Assembly (NCBI RefSeq): GCF_029168945.1
Contig: NC_083604.1
Location: 68,278,211 to 68,342,210 of the forward strand
Source of the DNA: Cannabis sativa
Taxonomy: Eukaryota; Streptophyta; Magnoliopsida; Rosales; Cannabaceae
DNA length: 64,000 nt
Direction: 5' to 3'
How positions within the stretch are numbered: the first letter of the stretch is position 1; the number at the start of each line of letters is the position of its first letter. The notes beneath the pieces were generated by a model. It did no database searches, had not been told where the DNA came from, and worked only from the letters and a program-made list of their open reading frames with translations. This document shows positions 1-12,162 of the stretch, piece by piece. The position numbers were made by a program, and so were the translations under genes.

Positions 1-1725
1 ACTCAAACAATTTAAATATTTAGTAATCAAAATCTAACTATATTAGAATATTTAAAATTAATTAACAAATAATTAATTATATATTCTAAATTAAATCAAA
101 TAATATATTTCATTTACTTTATATAAAATATTCTTATAGTTATTCTCTTTTATTGTAGTCGGTATAAGTTGTTTTTAATTTTTATTTGATTAATGATCAA
201 TTATCACATATTTATTTAAATTGAAAATCTACCATTCTTCCCATTGTTTTTTTTAACAGTTTTGTTAACCTATATTAATTCTACTAGATAAGCAATATCT
301 TAATGTATGATTTGCAAAAATTTGCATTTTCTCTTTTAATATAAAATAATATAGGATATAAAATGTTTGATTAAGAAATAACAACAAAAGGGTGACGATT
401 TCTTTCCTCCTTTGGTTCAATAAAATTTTATAGAAAGAGAAATAGTTGAAAGGATAAGATGAAGAGAGTAACGTAATATGATTATGATGTGTGAATAAGT
501 GGTTTCTTGATTGATGTACTACACATGTTTGATGCCTTGCCAAGACTTGTCGTTTTCTCCGCTAAAATCTTTCTTAGTTGTACTGCAATTCTCTTCCTTT
601 GTACTTTAACTCCTACACAAATTAAGGACATGAACTTGGCATGTCATCCATGCAAATCGTCTCCACAGTTCTTTTTCTTTTATTTCTAACTCTATTCAAT
701 CTTGTCCAAAACAAAAATAAATAAATAAATAAATAAATTGCTTCTATTATTAATTGTCTTTCCTGCCCCTTTAGTTCTTTTCTTTTTGTTAATATTATTA
801 TAACATGGAAGAAGATGCTCTAAAAATTGATCAAAGCTAAAGAGCTCTAATTTTTGAAAAAATTCTATCACAATTCTAATTTCTATGCCTTACTACTTTT
901 CTTTCTTACATTATTTAATAACAAAAATTTACTAAGCAGAATCAGATAATAAATATGAAAATAAACAAGTGTACAAGTTACTTATATTATATAAATTCAA
1001 CATCGTTTTTAAACCCTTAGTTTTATTGACTTTTTTTTAAATCAAATACTTTATTAAATTTATAATTAAAAGACCTGATAATAACAAACAAAGCAACTAA
1101 AAGATTGAAGATCTCCTAAAAAAAAAAAAAAAAAAGAGAGAAGATCATAAAATGATACTTGTTAGATTGAAGAAGTAAAATTCAAAAAGGAACAGTAACC
1201 ACTTTGTGTAGAAAATAAAGGGGAAAAAATTAGTGGACTATTTCTTAACCTTACAAAATATCTCCATTCACTCTCATTACTAATGATAAAATAATGGTTA
1301 AAATTGGATAAAAATAATGCAAGGGTACAATAGGAAATATATCTACACTCAAAATTATGGTAAGGGTATTCTAGTGATTCAAGTAATACATATCAAGTCT
1401 AATTATCTTCAATATTAAATAATGTTATTTTAAAAATTTATGTACAATAAAATTGATGTTATTTATTTTTTATATTTATTTCTCCTTCACATTACTTTTT
1501 ATATTTTTATTGTTTAAAAACACTCTAATAATATATCACTCTTCAAATATATTATAATTATAATCTCACATATTATTATTTATTATATATATACTAATTT
1601 TTAGCAACAATAACTTGCTCAAATTTTTAAAAATAATATAACAATCCCAATATTTTACCATTCAATATATCCACCTCATTAATTATTTTCTAAATTTTTA
1701 CTAGGAGATGCTCTATAGACTTTTA
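1..1725. other. AT-rich intergenic DNA, no gene seen
   Basis: Very AT-rich sequence with homopolymer runs (for example an A run near 1117-1134) and stop codons in all frames. The short open frames at 265-543 and 507-689 have no recognisable domain and no exon-like structure. It is probably the distal promoter and spacer of the gene starting at 1921. I see no mobile-element ends here. Confidence 0.6.
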
Positions 1726-1734
1726 CTATAAATA
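1726..1734 (+). promoter_or_regulatory. candidate TATA box of the GRDP gene
   Basis: The sequence CTATAAATA lies about 190 bp before the ATG at 1921, a workable distance for a 5' leader of roughly 150 nt. It stands in AT-rich DNA, so a chance match is possible. No transcript evidence is available. Confidence 0.35.
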
Positions 1735-1837
1735 TGTGATCGAAAATGAGGAAATATGTAAGAAAATGCAAAGCTCAGTGAAGATAGAGCACAGAAACTT
1801 CACCTTCAAACCTCAATTCTATTGACTTGTCAATCAT

Positions 1838-1872
1838 CAAAGCTTCAATTATTTCTTAGAATTGAAGCTTTG
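1838..1872 (+). promoter_or_regulatory. perfect 13-bp stem-loop in the putative 5' leader
   Basis: CAAAGCTTCAATT (1838-1850) is followed by a 9-nt loop and its exact reverse complement (1860-1872). The hairpin ends 48 nt before the ATG of the GRDP gene, so if the leader starts near 1760 it would be in the mRNA. It could affect ribosome scanning or be a remnant of a small element. The structure is seen directly; the role is inference. Confidence 0.55.
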
Positions 1873-1920
1873 TGTTTTGTGGTGCTATAATCACTTTCTT
1901 AGAATCAATAGCAGGTAATT

Positions 1921-4900
1921 ATGGCGATGGAACAAGAGCTTGAGTGGATTGAAGCACAAAATATAGGAATAAGCGTTGATCTTGTTGCTGTGGCCAAACG
2001 CCAGCTTCAATTTCTCGCCGCTGTTGATCGGAATCGCTCTCTCTATGATGGCCCTGTTCTGAACAGAGCTATATATAGGTTAGTTTTCTTTTTCTTTTTT
2101 TCAATTGTCAATTTTTAGTTAACGTATTATGTAGTTGAGATTTTCGGTGGTTAAATTTTACAACGTGTGATCTCGATTGGAGAATCTAGTTTCTCTTGTG
2201 TGATGTTATTTTGTTTAGCTAAAGAAATCCAAAATTGGGTTTAGCACCATAATCTTTGAAAGGTAAGCTTAGTATTAGTAAAATAGACCCTTTTGATCGA
2301 GTGTTTGATATCAAAATTAGGGAAAGAAGATTGTTTCCTTTCGTTCAAACCAAATTGTGTCTGACATATATGTTTATAAGTACTGAATCCATTTTATTTT
2401 GATTTATGGGTTAATAGGTTTTTGAAAATGATTATGTGGGTGGTCCTTTTTATTGAGCTTTCCCATCTGGTAAAGTAGGATTGAACTGTATTTACGTTTT
2501 GAAGTCTTGCTTAATAGAATGATAAATACAGGTACAATGCTTGTTGGCTTCCTTTGCTTGCGAAGCATTCTGAGGTGCCGGTTTCTAAGGGACCTTTGGT
2601 TGTACCTCTTGATTGTGAATGGATTTGGCACTGTCACAGGCTCAATCCAGTAGGTTTTCTGGGTTTTCAATTTTAATGAACTTTGTCTAATTGAATTGAA
2701 ATTGTCAATTTTCAAGCTTTTGGTTTGGTTTGGTTTGGTTGTTCAGGTTCAGTATAAGTCTGACTGTGAGGAACTTTATGGAAGGATCCTTGACAACTGT
2801 AATGTTGTATCCTCTGTTGATAAATTCTGTACGAGGGAAACTGAAGAAATTTGGGACAGTCTTTATCCTGAAGAACCCTATATCATAGACTTAAACTTGG
2901 CATTTTCTGAGGATACCTCTGATAAAGTTTATGCACTCGAGATATGCACCAAATATGATTTGGTTTCAGCTGCTAAAAGGCAGACTCCTTTCTTTTACCA
3001 GGTAATGAAGACTGTCTGTTACATAATTATTATCATCTTGAAGCTATTACTCTTAATTGAAACTCTTTTGAATGCGGTTTCTTGGTCTTCTGAGGAATTT
3101 ATGTAAGTTAGCACTTGGTTGTGCATGAATTACTATTTGAATCCTGTTAATTTTTTTATGTTGTTTTCCGGACAGGTGTCTAGACCCCATATGAACAATG
3201 ACCTGTTTCTTGAAGGAGCTCTGGCTAGATATAAAGGGTTTTTGCATTTGATAAGGAGAAACAAGGAGAAATCTTTGAAGCGCTTTTGCGTTCCAACTTA
3301 TGATATTGACCTTATCTGGCATTCCCATCAATTGCATCCTGTGTCTTACTTTAAAGACCTGAATAAACTACTTGGAAAGGTATTGGAGCATGATGACACA
3401 GACTCGGACAGAACTAAAGGAATGAAGCTTGATGTTGGGTTTTCTAGCACTACCAAACAGTGGGAAGAAACATTTGGTACACGTTATTGGAGAGCAGGGG
3501 CAATGTATAGAGGCAGTACTCCAACTCCTGTTACAAACACTCCTTTCCCACCAAATATGATCAACAAAGAGAAAGTTAAAACAAATGAATATAAGAAAAT
3601 AATTCAGCTACCCAAGGTGAACTTTGTGGAGGTAAGTTTCATCAACTATTATTACATCTGACTTATCGTACTTTTGAAGACAATACAGTAGGGTGACTCA
3701 GTTATCCTAATTTAGAACTTAAGCTTAGCTTATGCATATACATTTACTTGTCCGCTCATTCCCAAGTAGAATATTCTGCATAAGGCTTAGATCTCATTTA
3801 TACATTTGAAGAAATGATATACAGAAGTTTTACTTTTAGTATCTCTGATATCTAGGCCCTGGAGTACTAATAGATAGTAATTTGTTGGTACACCTCAACC
3901 CTATTCATGGGGTTTGATCTCTACTGGTTGAATTAATGCATTTCCCATAGCTTTTGATTTGTTTCTAGCCTCTTATTAGTTACTAACTCAAAAGAGGTAA
4001 TGGAGCCTATTCTAGGACAGAAAGCTTTCAGTGTCCTAACAGTTTTCTTTATTGTCCTTTCTCCTTTTAGGTGGTTTTGGAGTTTGTGGAAGTTAATAAC
4101 TTACCAGAGGGGCACAAAGGAAGTCTCTTTGTCACGTTTAGTAAAACACAACCTGATATTTTGTTTGATGCCAAACGAAAACTGACTATTTTGTCAGAGT
4201 CCAAAGTGAAGCAGGTTGCATCTTTTCAGTGTGAACCTAATGGGGAGCTTATATTTGAGCTCATGTCTCGTTCTCCTTCGAACTTACCGATAACAAAGTC
4301 ATTAAAGACATTGGGTACTACTTCACTATCTCTTCAAGACCTCTGTGTCTCAGCTTCTGACCTATCTGTGGAAAAATGGTTAGACTTGGTACCAAGTTCT
4401 GGAAATGTGAGCTCAAAACCAATTCGCCTACGAGTTGCTGTCTCATTTACTGCTCCAGCAGCTGCACAACGTGTGCTTGAAATGGTCCATTCTCGACAGT
4501 TATTAAAAAAATCTTGTTTCCCCATTCCTGGGAAGACTAAAGATGCCACGGGCAGAATCCATGTCATTGATGAAACCGGCACTAAACTCATGAACCTCCA
4601 AATAAGGTATAGAATGTGTTCAAATTCATATCAGTGGATACATTTTGAAGTTTCCCTATACATAATGGTCTACTCATTTCCATAATGAGGTAATAGCAGC
4701 ATTCAATTTTCTGTTTGGTCACAATTTAAATATGAAACCGTATACTTGCAGGTGATGAGAAATGGTAGTTTCATAAGTTGTTTAGCTCCTTGTTATTAAA
4801 AGATCTTATTGTTGGACCTATGCACGGTTAAAACTTATAACATATTTTACATCAAATGCTCAATGACTTTTACATCAGCAGCTTATTACCATATGCAATT

Positions 4901-6774
4901 AGAATGGGTTTTCTAATATTCACTATATTTCTCAACTGGTTAGCTACTCATATTCACAGAGTTAGGCCAAACTAAAATCTTGTACTGTTATGATTGCATA
5001 ATTTTCCTCTAGTTTCAAAGAAAATGCATTTATAGTAGCATGAGATATTCTAAGATTTTAGCTATTTCTTTTGAAAGACGAAGACCATGTAAAGCAGAAG
5101 GGAGTTATTGAGGCATTATTAGCCCAAAAGCTGATAGTAATCTCTTAAATTATTTTTAAAAATTCATAATCCTGAGTTTTAGAAATTTGTGCACTACATT
5201 CAATTGGGTTTGAAATCTCTGCTTCAGTGTGGCCAAGGTTTGTTAGCAATGATGTATGTTTCTTTTTGTTGTATTATATCTGTGTTTATGATCCATCGCG
5301 AAGCTCCCACTTATCTATATTATTTTCTTGCATTACATCTTAGGAATACTGAAAAGAAGGTGAGAGAAAACAGCTATGCTCGGAAGGAGGTAATTGGAAT
5401 GATGAAGTCTGGTGAAATTCATACTCTTGCAGAATTTATTGGGACTGGATGGTCTATGATGAATTGTCAGTGGTCTCTATTCCCTTGTAAGAAGTCCAGT
5501 GGAGATTGCTACATTTTTGAGCTTGTGGGTGATAAAATGGTAAGCAATCATCCATTTCACTTGTATAATGACTTCTCCAATCAAAACTTCTGTTTTCTTG
5601 GTGAAAAAAAAAAAGAAAATGATGTTTGTTTACCTGAGACTGGCATAAACCAGCACAAAAATAATCATGCTTGATTGTATAGTTTATGTTGAAATATCTT
5701 ATAAATGTTGTATTTAGAGATGATTTTGTGATAAGTCTTTTTGGAATAGGAAGCACGGTCATCCAACAACAAGAAACCAAAGAAAACAAAATTGCTTGTT
5801 CAAATTAAGTAGATCAATGCTGACAAATCTACCTTCATGTTTCAGGTGAAATTTTATCCTGGTAGAAAGCTAGACTACGAACCTAAACATTGTGAAAAAC
5901 ATGGAAATGAAAAAGACTTCATAACTGCGGTTGAGTTCTCTGCTGAAGATCCTTATGGCAAAGCAGTGGCTTTGCTCGACTTAAAATCTGGACTTGTTAA
6001 GGTATTGACCTTGAGCTCTGTTTACTGACTAGATGATTGGACTTGTTCTAATTGTGATTTTTTTTTTCATTGGAAAATAACAAATAGGTGAAGGAAGAAT
6101 GGATGTTAATCCCCAGTGTCATATCATTTTCAATATTTTCGGATACAGTAAATGAGCAGCAATATGATGGCTTTGCTGTTGATGCTAAGAATGCAGAGCT
6201 TAACAACATAACTCAAAATAGTAATGAAACCAACAAAGAGGCCAACGGAACCAACTCCATCCCTTCTGCAACAAGTGAAGTTAAGTTTAACATGGTTGTG
6301 GCCAAAAGAGATGCATCAGTGCCAGGAAATGGCGAGTTGTCCAGTGGAATCTGTGGAGGAGGATGTGGAAGTACATTTGGAAACATGGTGAAGAGTGATA
6401 GCTGTGGTGGATGCGGAGGTGGTGGGCAATGTGGAAATATGGTGAAAAGTGGTGGTTGTGGTGGTGGCTGTGGAGGTTGTGGTGCTGGTGGATGTGGAAA
6501 CACGGTGTCTAGTGGTGGCTGTGGAAGTTGTGGTGCCGGCGGATGTGGAAACATGGTCTCAAGTGGTGGCTGTGGAAGCTGTGGTGCCGGTGGATGTGGA
6601 AACATGGTGTCTAGTGGTGGCTGTGGAGGGTGTGGTGCTGGTGGTTGTGGTGGCTGTGGCGGCTGTGGTGGTGGTGGTTGTGGTGCAAAATTTGCTCAAT
6701 CTGACAACCCTTGTGCAGATGCACTGTCGAAGGGAACATCAACTTCCCAAGTCAATGAGGCAGTAGCTGCTTAG
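1921..6774 (+). CDS. glycine-rich domain-containing protein (GRDP1/2-like, DUF1399)
   Basis: Eight exons join in frame: 1921-2078, 2532-2649, 2747-3001, 3176-3631, 4071-4606, 5344-5539, 5846-6001, 6088-6774. This gives 2562 nt (853 aa plus stop), with GT..AG at every intron. The N-terminal half has the DUF1399/GRDP pattern, with two copies of a W-H-x-H motif: [13 protein letters not shown] near aa 80 and [12 protein letters not shown] near aa 225. The middle region resembles the beta-rich part of the family. The C-terminus (about aa 714-825) is a Gly/Cys-rich tract built from a 17-residue repeat ([17 protein letters not shown] type). Arabidopsis GRDP1 and GRDP2 are linked to growth, auxin and osmotic/ABA responses; biochemical activity is not established. 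There is no signal peptide or membrane segment. The gene is convergent with the bromodomain gene. Exon ends come from sequence only, and alternative splicing cannot be judged. Confidence 0.9.
6361..6690 (+). repeat. 51-bp coding minisatellite in the GRDP last exon
   Basis: The Gly/Cys tract is encoded by tandem near-copies of a 51-bp unit (17 codons, consensus [17 protein letters not shown]), with at least three good units between about 6480 and 6640 and more degenerate flanks. The unit is a multiple of three, so copy-number change keeps the frame. The opposite strand reads as a long Pro-rich frame, which is only the shadow of this repeat. Confidence 0.75.
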
Positions 6775-6834
6775 CCTTAATGGGGTCACTGTTCATATCA
6801 TGGACTCGAAAAAAGAAATGCACTGCATCTTAAA

Positions 6835-6840
6835 AATAAA
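6835..6840 (+). terminator. candidate poly(A) signal of the GRDP gene
   Basis: AATAAA lies 61 nt after the stop codon, and a second AATAAA lies near 6903. Either would give a normal short plant 3' UTR. Confidence 0.5.
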
Positions 6841-8249
6841 GTTCTTATGAAGTGACACTTCCTTGTTTTGTGTAATTGGGTGTATTATGGTATCTACTCT
6901 GGTAATAAATCAGCCTGAGAAATCACTCTCAATTGGCTTGTACATATATGTTTATGCAATGTCCAATTACTTTGCACATCTGCTTTTCTATAATGTCAAA
7001 TATCTGAGGTGACCTAAAACTAAGATATTTACCCTTTGATGAAAAGCTTTCTGTATTCATGTTCATCTTATTTATATGTCCAAACTAAAGGTCATTGTCT
7101 CCCCAAATAAATAAAAGACTAAAGGAAACATATGAAACCATCCAACAAACATGGTCCTAGTCTATAACCAAAGCCATAATTGTCGCTTTCCAAGTTGGAA
7201 GCTGATGATAAAAGTTGTACTGTACATACACATCATTAGGTTAAGCCAAGAAGATGTAGGTAACAATTTACAGTTAAAAAGTAGGTAAATGGATAGATAT
7301 GTAATGAAGTATAGTCTTTATCGAAGTTGAGAAAGTTAACTTAATAAATGAAGACTATCTCTCCTTTCAAACACTGTTATCAAAAGGCTGAAACAAATTG
7401 AAGTTTTGGTATAGTTAAATTAATAGGTTTTCCCATGTGAAAGGACAGAACCCATTAGTAACTTATGTACAATGATTATAATACGGACCAACCAACCCCC
7501 ACTAAGTATATTTAGACAACCTGTTTCTTCTATTACTTTCACACCATTGGTTCTCTTCCATTGACTAGGGAGTTGCATACTTACCCAAGTCTTTAATAAC
7601 TAAATTTTCCAACTTCACGTATGTGTGAAACTATAAAATACGATACCTTTCCTCATAGACCATAGTGGGATTGGGATAATATACATATTTCTCATGATTC
7701 CTAAACCAATTTTTCACTTTTTGAGTTTGGAGTCCTTTTCCAAGAAGTTTCCCCGCAAGGAAATGACATCATGAAAAGGACCCATAGATATAATTAATAT
7801 ATGCTCTAATTACTAGGAGAAGTCTTTTAAGCTATCAATGGCCTCGATTTATCCACCTCATGTTGTGTCGTTTATGCCTCGACACCTTACTCTTATCCTT
7901 CTATATTCTTCAACTCACTCGTGGCATCAACTTTATGAATCCAAACAAGAAATAGCGTGTTGCTTAAGATTAGAATTCTCATCTAATTCCAGGCTTTGTT
8001 AACTTGATTATAAAAATATCTTGCACTTGCACAGCTTCCATTTTCAAATTGTCTATTAATATTTGGCATTGTTATAAAACACCCATAATTAATCATTTTT
8101 TTATTAAATTTATTATATCTCGCATGAGAGACGCCAATAGTTATATTATATCTCATATGATAGGCACCACGAATACTCTTTACCATTTATGGTTAAATAT
8201 TATATGGGGTTAAATTTTTCTAAAACAAGTACAATGGAATCCAATTTAC
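6841..8249. other. 3' flank and intergenic spacer
   Basis: AT-rich sequence after the GRDP gene. No open frame with recognisable content was found on either strand; the 60-70-residue frames at 7983-8213 overlap on opposite strands and show no domain. No tRNA, rRNA or element termini were seen. Confidence 0.6.
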
Positions 8250-8597
8250 ACAATTTTTAATTGTCAAAGGTCGTCTTACCTTTAAATATGAAAAGTCCAA
8301 ATCATGGCACACGTGTGTAAATGTGACATTCTCATTACTTACTTGGATTTACGCCACTAAAAAAAACCACAACCACTTCCGATGAAGACACTAGCTGAAG
8401 TTTTTAACTTGTTAAGAACTTGACTGGAGGATGACATTGGACAAGTTAGGCAACACATAAAATATAGTACTCTGTACAAAGTGCACTAGTAAAATTTCAT
8501 AGTAAGATCTTAAAATGAAAAACTGTGGTATCTGCTAATACTAATTGTTTCTCTCATTGCAGTCCTATTTTACTGCATTTCATAACAACTACAACTA

Positions 8598-8633
<36 letters not shown>

Positions 8634-8740
8634 GTTTTAGTTGCGTAAATCCAAGTAATGAGAATGTCACATTTACACACGTGCAATCATTTGGATTTTT
8701 CATATTAAAGGTAAGACCTTGGACAATTAAAAATTGTTAA
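8250..8740. repeat. inverted repeat A/A' (about 100-bp arms)
   Basis: The segment about 8250-8354 (ending in CTTGGATTTACGCC) is the near-exact reverse complement of about 8643-8740 (starting TTGCGTAAATCCAAG). Both contain the block ACACGTGTGTAAATGTGACA or its complement. A few substitutions and a 4-bp indel separate the arms. No coding content. The foldback resembles a MITE or foldback element, but I could not fix its outer ends or a target duplication. It interleaves with repeat B/B'. Confidence 0.75.
8599..8633. repeat. (TAA)n microsatellite
   Basis: About twelve uninterrupted TAA units lie at the inner edge of inverted-repeat arm B. They mirror the longer ATT array at 8850-8900 at the inner edge of arm B'. 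Confidence 0.95.
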
Positions 8741-8849
8741 ATCTTAACTTCCTGTGTACTTGGCATAAGAAAAATTCAAAAGCCCATATTAACAGATAAT
8801 TATTATTATTAACTTGTTAAGAAGTTGACTGGAGCTTTAGTGGCAGGTA

Positions 8850-8900
<51 letters not shown>
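8850..8900. repeat. (TTA)n microsatellite
   Basis: About seventeen TTA units abut arm B'. Their reverse complement matches the TAA array of arm B, so both probably derive from one ancestral microsatellite duplicated with the inverted repeat. Confidence 0.95.
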
Positions 8901-9055
8901 TGTTGTAGTTGCTATGAAATGCAGTAAAATAGAACCACAATGAGAAACAATTAGAATTAGCAGAAACCACAGTTTTTCATATAAGATCTTACTATGAAAT
9001 TTTACTAGTGCACTTTGTACAGAGTACTATATTTTATTTGTTGCACAACTTGTCA

Positions 9056-9938
9056 AATTTCTCCTGCAGTAATGATCCATAATGAACGAATTATTAAAGC
9101 TTTTACCGAAAGACCCAACGAATTTGCAATTTTCATTTGCTGATGATCGCTGGCCCATCAGACTGGGGCTCGTTTTCTCTTAATTATTAAGGTTAAAATT
9201 TAAAGCCAGAATGGTGAGAAACAGCCTGAAGGAAGGAACAGCAAGAAAGTAAAAGCTAGGGAGAAAAGGAAACACAAGAAATGGGGCTGCCAGAGGAAAA
9301 GAATCAAAAGCATAAATGAGCCATTAGCAAGATATTAAAAAAGAAAAAGAGCCAAACCTCTTTCGTTTCGTTTTTTTTTCCCATAATCATTCTGTACATG
9401 TTTTCTACTGTGCTGCTTGACCACTCTGAAAATCATGTGGTGGTGTTTAGTATGATACAAAAAAAAATTTCCCAAACCAAGTTTTTCCTTCTTTCCCCCC
9501 CTTCTCTCCTCGAAGTTAAAACGTCCATTAAACTAAAAAAAAAAAACCCTAATTCTAACTCTCCTATCTACTTTAGCAGAGCTATCTCCTTTCCTCTTCT
9601 ATCTACTGGTCCCTAGAAAACTCAGTTGAATTTATGTTCCGGTCATTCTTTCTTTACACAAGGTACAAATGGAACCGTCCAAGCCAACCACTAACACTCA
9701 CTATCTTTCAATGCCCCATCCACTTGCACTGTTCCATAAAAAAAAAAACAGAAAAAGAAAAAAGAAGCCAAACAAATCCACACACACAAAAAAAACAGAA
9801 GCCACAAGCCCAAGTCTTTCTTCAAGCATCCACATCCTTGTCTAAAGACTAAACCAATCTCTAGATTTCCTTTTGCTAAGCTAAATGAAGACTATGGCTT
9901 TTCACTAGCTGTCCTAAAATTCTTTCAGGACTTTCACG
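9056..9938. other. spacer and 3' UTR of the bromodomain gene
   Basis: No open frame with recognisable content. The part next to 9939 must include the minus-strand 3' UTR of the bromodomain gene, but I could not find a clear minus-strand AATAAA. The A-rich and T-rich runs around 9370, 9530 and 9740 may contain the processing signals. Confidence 0.5.
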
Positions 9939-12023
9939 TTAGCTGTCGGGAGCTGGTGCTGGAGCTTCTTTTGATGCAACAAATGGTGATTGAACACTAT
10001 CAGCTTCTGAATCACTACCAGAGGAACTCCCTGAGTCGGAATCTGCAACAAAAAGAAGAAAAAAATGATGAGTTTCAGGGGAGCTGATACCACATTGCCA
10101 TTATAGATACAAACAACCAAAGACACTAGCTATGTACCACTAGATGAGGATGAATCACTACTAGAGCTTGAGCTGCCAGAACTACTAGACCCACTACTAG
10201 CACCACCAGCAGTGTCCTTCTCAATCACCACAGGTGGGAAATTTCCCATTGGAATATCCTCTCCAATGTCAATATCCTCCTCAGCAGTATCAATTTTCTT
10301 GCTTTTAACTGCAGTAGCAACCTCTGGAGTCTCCATCACCAAAGACTACAATGTAGTGCATAACAACAGAAACCATTATTTCTCCAAAATCAAGAGACAA
10401 ACAAATCAAGCTCTCAAACAAAACAAAGGTAGCAGTTTTCATTACCTGCTGATTGCTGTTCTGGGGAGCTGGAGCAGGAGGCTGTATGAGTGACTGCCGC
10501 TTAATTTTGCTAGCAAACTTTTTGTAATTGCTGACAAATCTATCAAGCTCCCATAGCGTCTCTGTATCAACAGCCTCGATATCAAGCTCAATTTCATCCC
10601 CATCTTGAGACAAATGATCGCTCCTTTTCTTCAATATCTGAACTAGTTGACCCATCTTCTCTTGCGGAAGATTTTGTAAATTGGCTCCCAACTTAGCCTT
10701 CTCCTCGTCACTCATTTGCCTTTTGTTGGGATCCTTTGCTTTTGGTTTAGGAAGCTTCATGGGTCTTGTGTTCCCTGAGGGGTTTGTTAAGGGGGCTGAC
10801 ATTGTTGGCATTGGGGGCATAGCAGGTACTGAAGGCTTCGTCAATGACTGAGTTTGAACTGGTGGTGGTGAGTTCGAAAATGTGGGTTGTGGTCGCACCG
10901 GTTCAGGCTTTTTCCCTACTACCCTAGTCTCTAAATCTATGTTGGTACTCTCAGGAGCAATGCTTTGAGCACCAGCTCCAAGCGCACGGCGCCGCTCATT
11001 TTCATACTTCTTGAAAGCGGGATTATACATTTCATCAAAGCGCAGCAGAAGCTGCTCTGCCATTACATGAACGTCTGAACCTTTAGGGTTATAAAGCATT
11101 GCATTGTTAAATGTAAGTCTCACATCTGAAGCCAAATCGATGGGTGAACGATACCTATTTTTCTCAAGCTTGGACTTGACAGTTCCGAGATCCATTGGAT
11201 TTTTGACGATTTGGTGGTAATCGTGGAGATTCAACCCAACCACATCTACCGGGGCATTGAAAACCCACCCAAACTTATGCTTCATCAGCTTCGTCAAGAT
11301 CTGACCACACCTCTTCAACATACTCGAAGCAAGTTTCTCATCAATTGGGTCCAATGCCGGCCGTTTCGCTTCCATAACCGATCCGTAGGGGTTACTCCTT
11401 TTCATACTAGAACCCATCTTCTCCACAGGTGTTGTCATCAAACCCGTACTCATATCTTTCTTTTTCTTCTTCTTTCCTGTGAGAAAGTTAGAGTCCGGGT
11501 GGGTTTGATTAGCATTAGGGATTCTCTTCTCTACCCCAGCGGCTCTCGGCGACTCCGCCAAATGCGTCTGCTGAAGAGGAGAAGGCCGAGTCGTCTTCGC
11601 TGAAAACGACAAATGATGATGTCCAGGTCCCGATTTCAAATCTCCTGATTCGATCCGGGACATAAGGGCTCTGACCTGTTCAAGTTCTAAACTCAGCCGC
11701 TTCCCAAGCTCCTTAAGATCTCTTCTCGAACACGAAGCGAGATTAAAAGTGACATAGCTACGTGAAGACGAAGGCGACGACCTCTTCTCATTTAAGCTCA
11801 TCAATTTCCGATTAGACGGGGGCAAATCTCCCGACGCCTGCGCCGGAGGCGTATCATACGACTGACGTACGGCACTCAGATTAGGGTTAGGATTGAACTT
11901 GAGAAGAGGGTTTTTTTTAGAGCCAGTAGCAGCAGCAGCAGTAGCGGTTGTATATTTCCTCATATAAACCTTGTTCTCACCCCAGGAAGGTTCGCTTCGA
12001 CTCGCCGATAAGGCTGATGCCAT
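9939..12023 (-). CDS. GTE-family bromodomain and NET-domain transcription factor (BET-type)
   Basis: Three exons on the minus strand, 12023-10446, 10345-10138 and 10042-9939, give 1890 nt (629 aa plus stop). Introns are GT..AG (10445-10346 and 10137-10043). The N-terminus carries a basic/Lys tract (aa 184-189, likely nuclear localisation). The bromodomain spans about aa 232-340, with NPMDLGTVK at 275-283 and the acetyl-lysine-binding Asn in YNP (Asn312). The NET domain spans about aa 434-505 (starts MSDEEKAKLG). The C-terminus is a Ser/Asp/Glu-rich tail encoded by exons 2 and 3. This order matches Arabidopsis GTE2/GTE7-type proteins, which read acetylated histones; the exact orthologue is not assigned. 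The ATG at 12023 is the first in a long open frame. Splicing to exon 3 removes an early stop that reading through intron 2 would create. Confidence 0.92.
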
Positions 12024-12154
12024 TTCGGTCCGGGACGAATCCTCCGGACCAACGGCTAACCGCCGATCAGAGATCCAAACCCGAAACGTCGGCTACTCAT
12101 AATCGGTCGGAGAAAAAATTCAACGGTGGCCGCCGGCGAGGGTTTAGGTGTGTG

Positions 12155-12162
12155 TATTTATA
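12155..12162 (-). promoter_or_regulatory. candidate TATA box of the bromodomain gene
   Basis: TATAAATA reads on the minus strand about 135 bp before the ATG at 12023. That places a start site near 12125 and a leader of about 100 nt. Purine-rich GAGA-type repeats lie just upstream (12176-12225), as is common in plant promoters. Confidence 0.55.

Larger units (their letters stand above)
8440..9055. repeat. inverted repeat B/B' (about 160-bp arms)
   Basis: About 8440-8605 is the near-exact reverse complement of about 8895-9055. Both arms carry the landmarks AGTACTCTGTACAAAGTGCA and TTTACTGCATTTCATA, or their complements. Differences are scattered substitutions and small indels. Each arm ends inward in an AAT/ATT microsatellite. 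The A' arm of the other inverted repeat lies in the loop, so the order is A-B-A'-B'. A transcript through this region could fold into long double-stranded RNA. Confidence 0.8.

Noticed and set aside
6213..6605. 130-residue Pro-rich open frame antisense to the GRDP last exon
   Set aside because: It is the complement of the Gly/Cys repeat; its apparent composition follows from the repeat, and the plus-strand exon is supported by in-frame splicing of eight exons.
11211..11603. 130-residue frame antisense to the bromodomain gene
   Set aside because: Shadow of the GTE exon 1; no domain, and the minus-strand protein has clear bromodomain and NET motifs.
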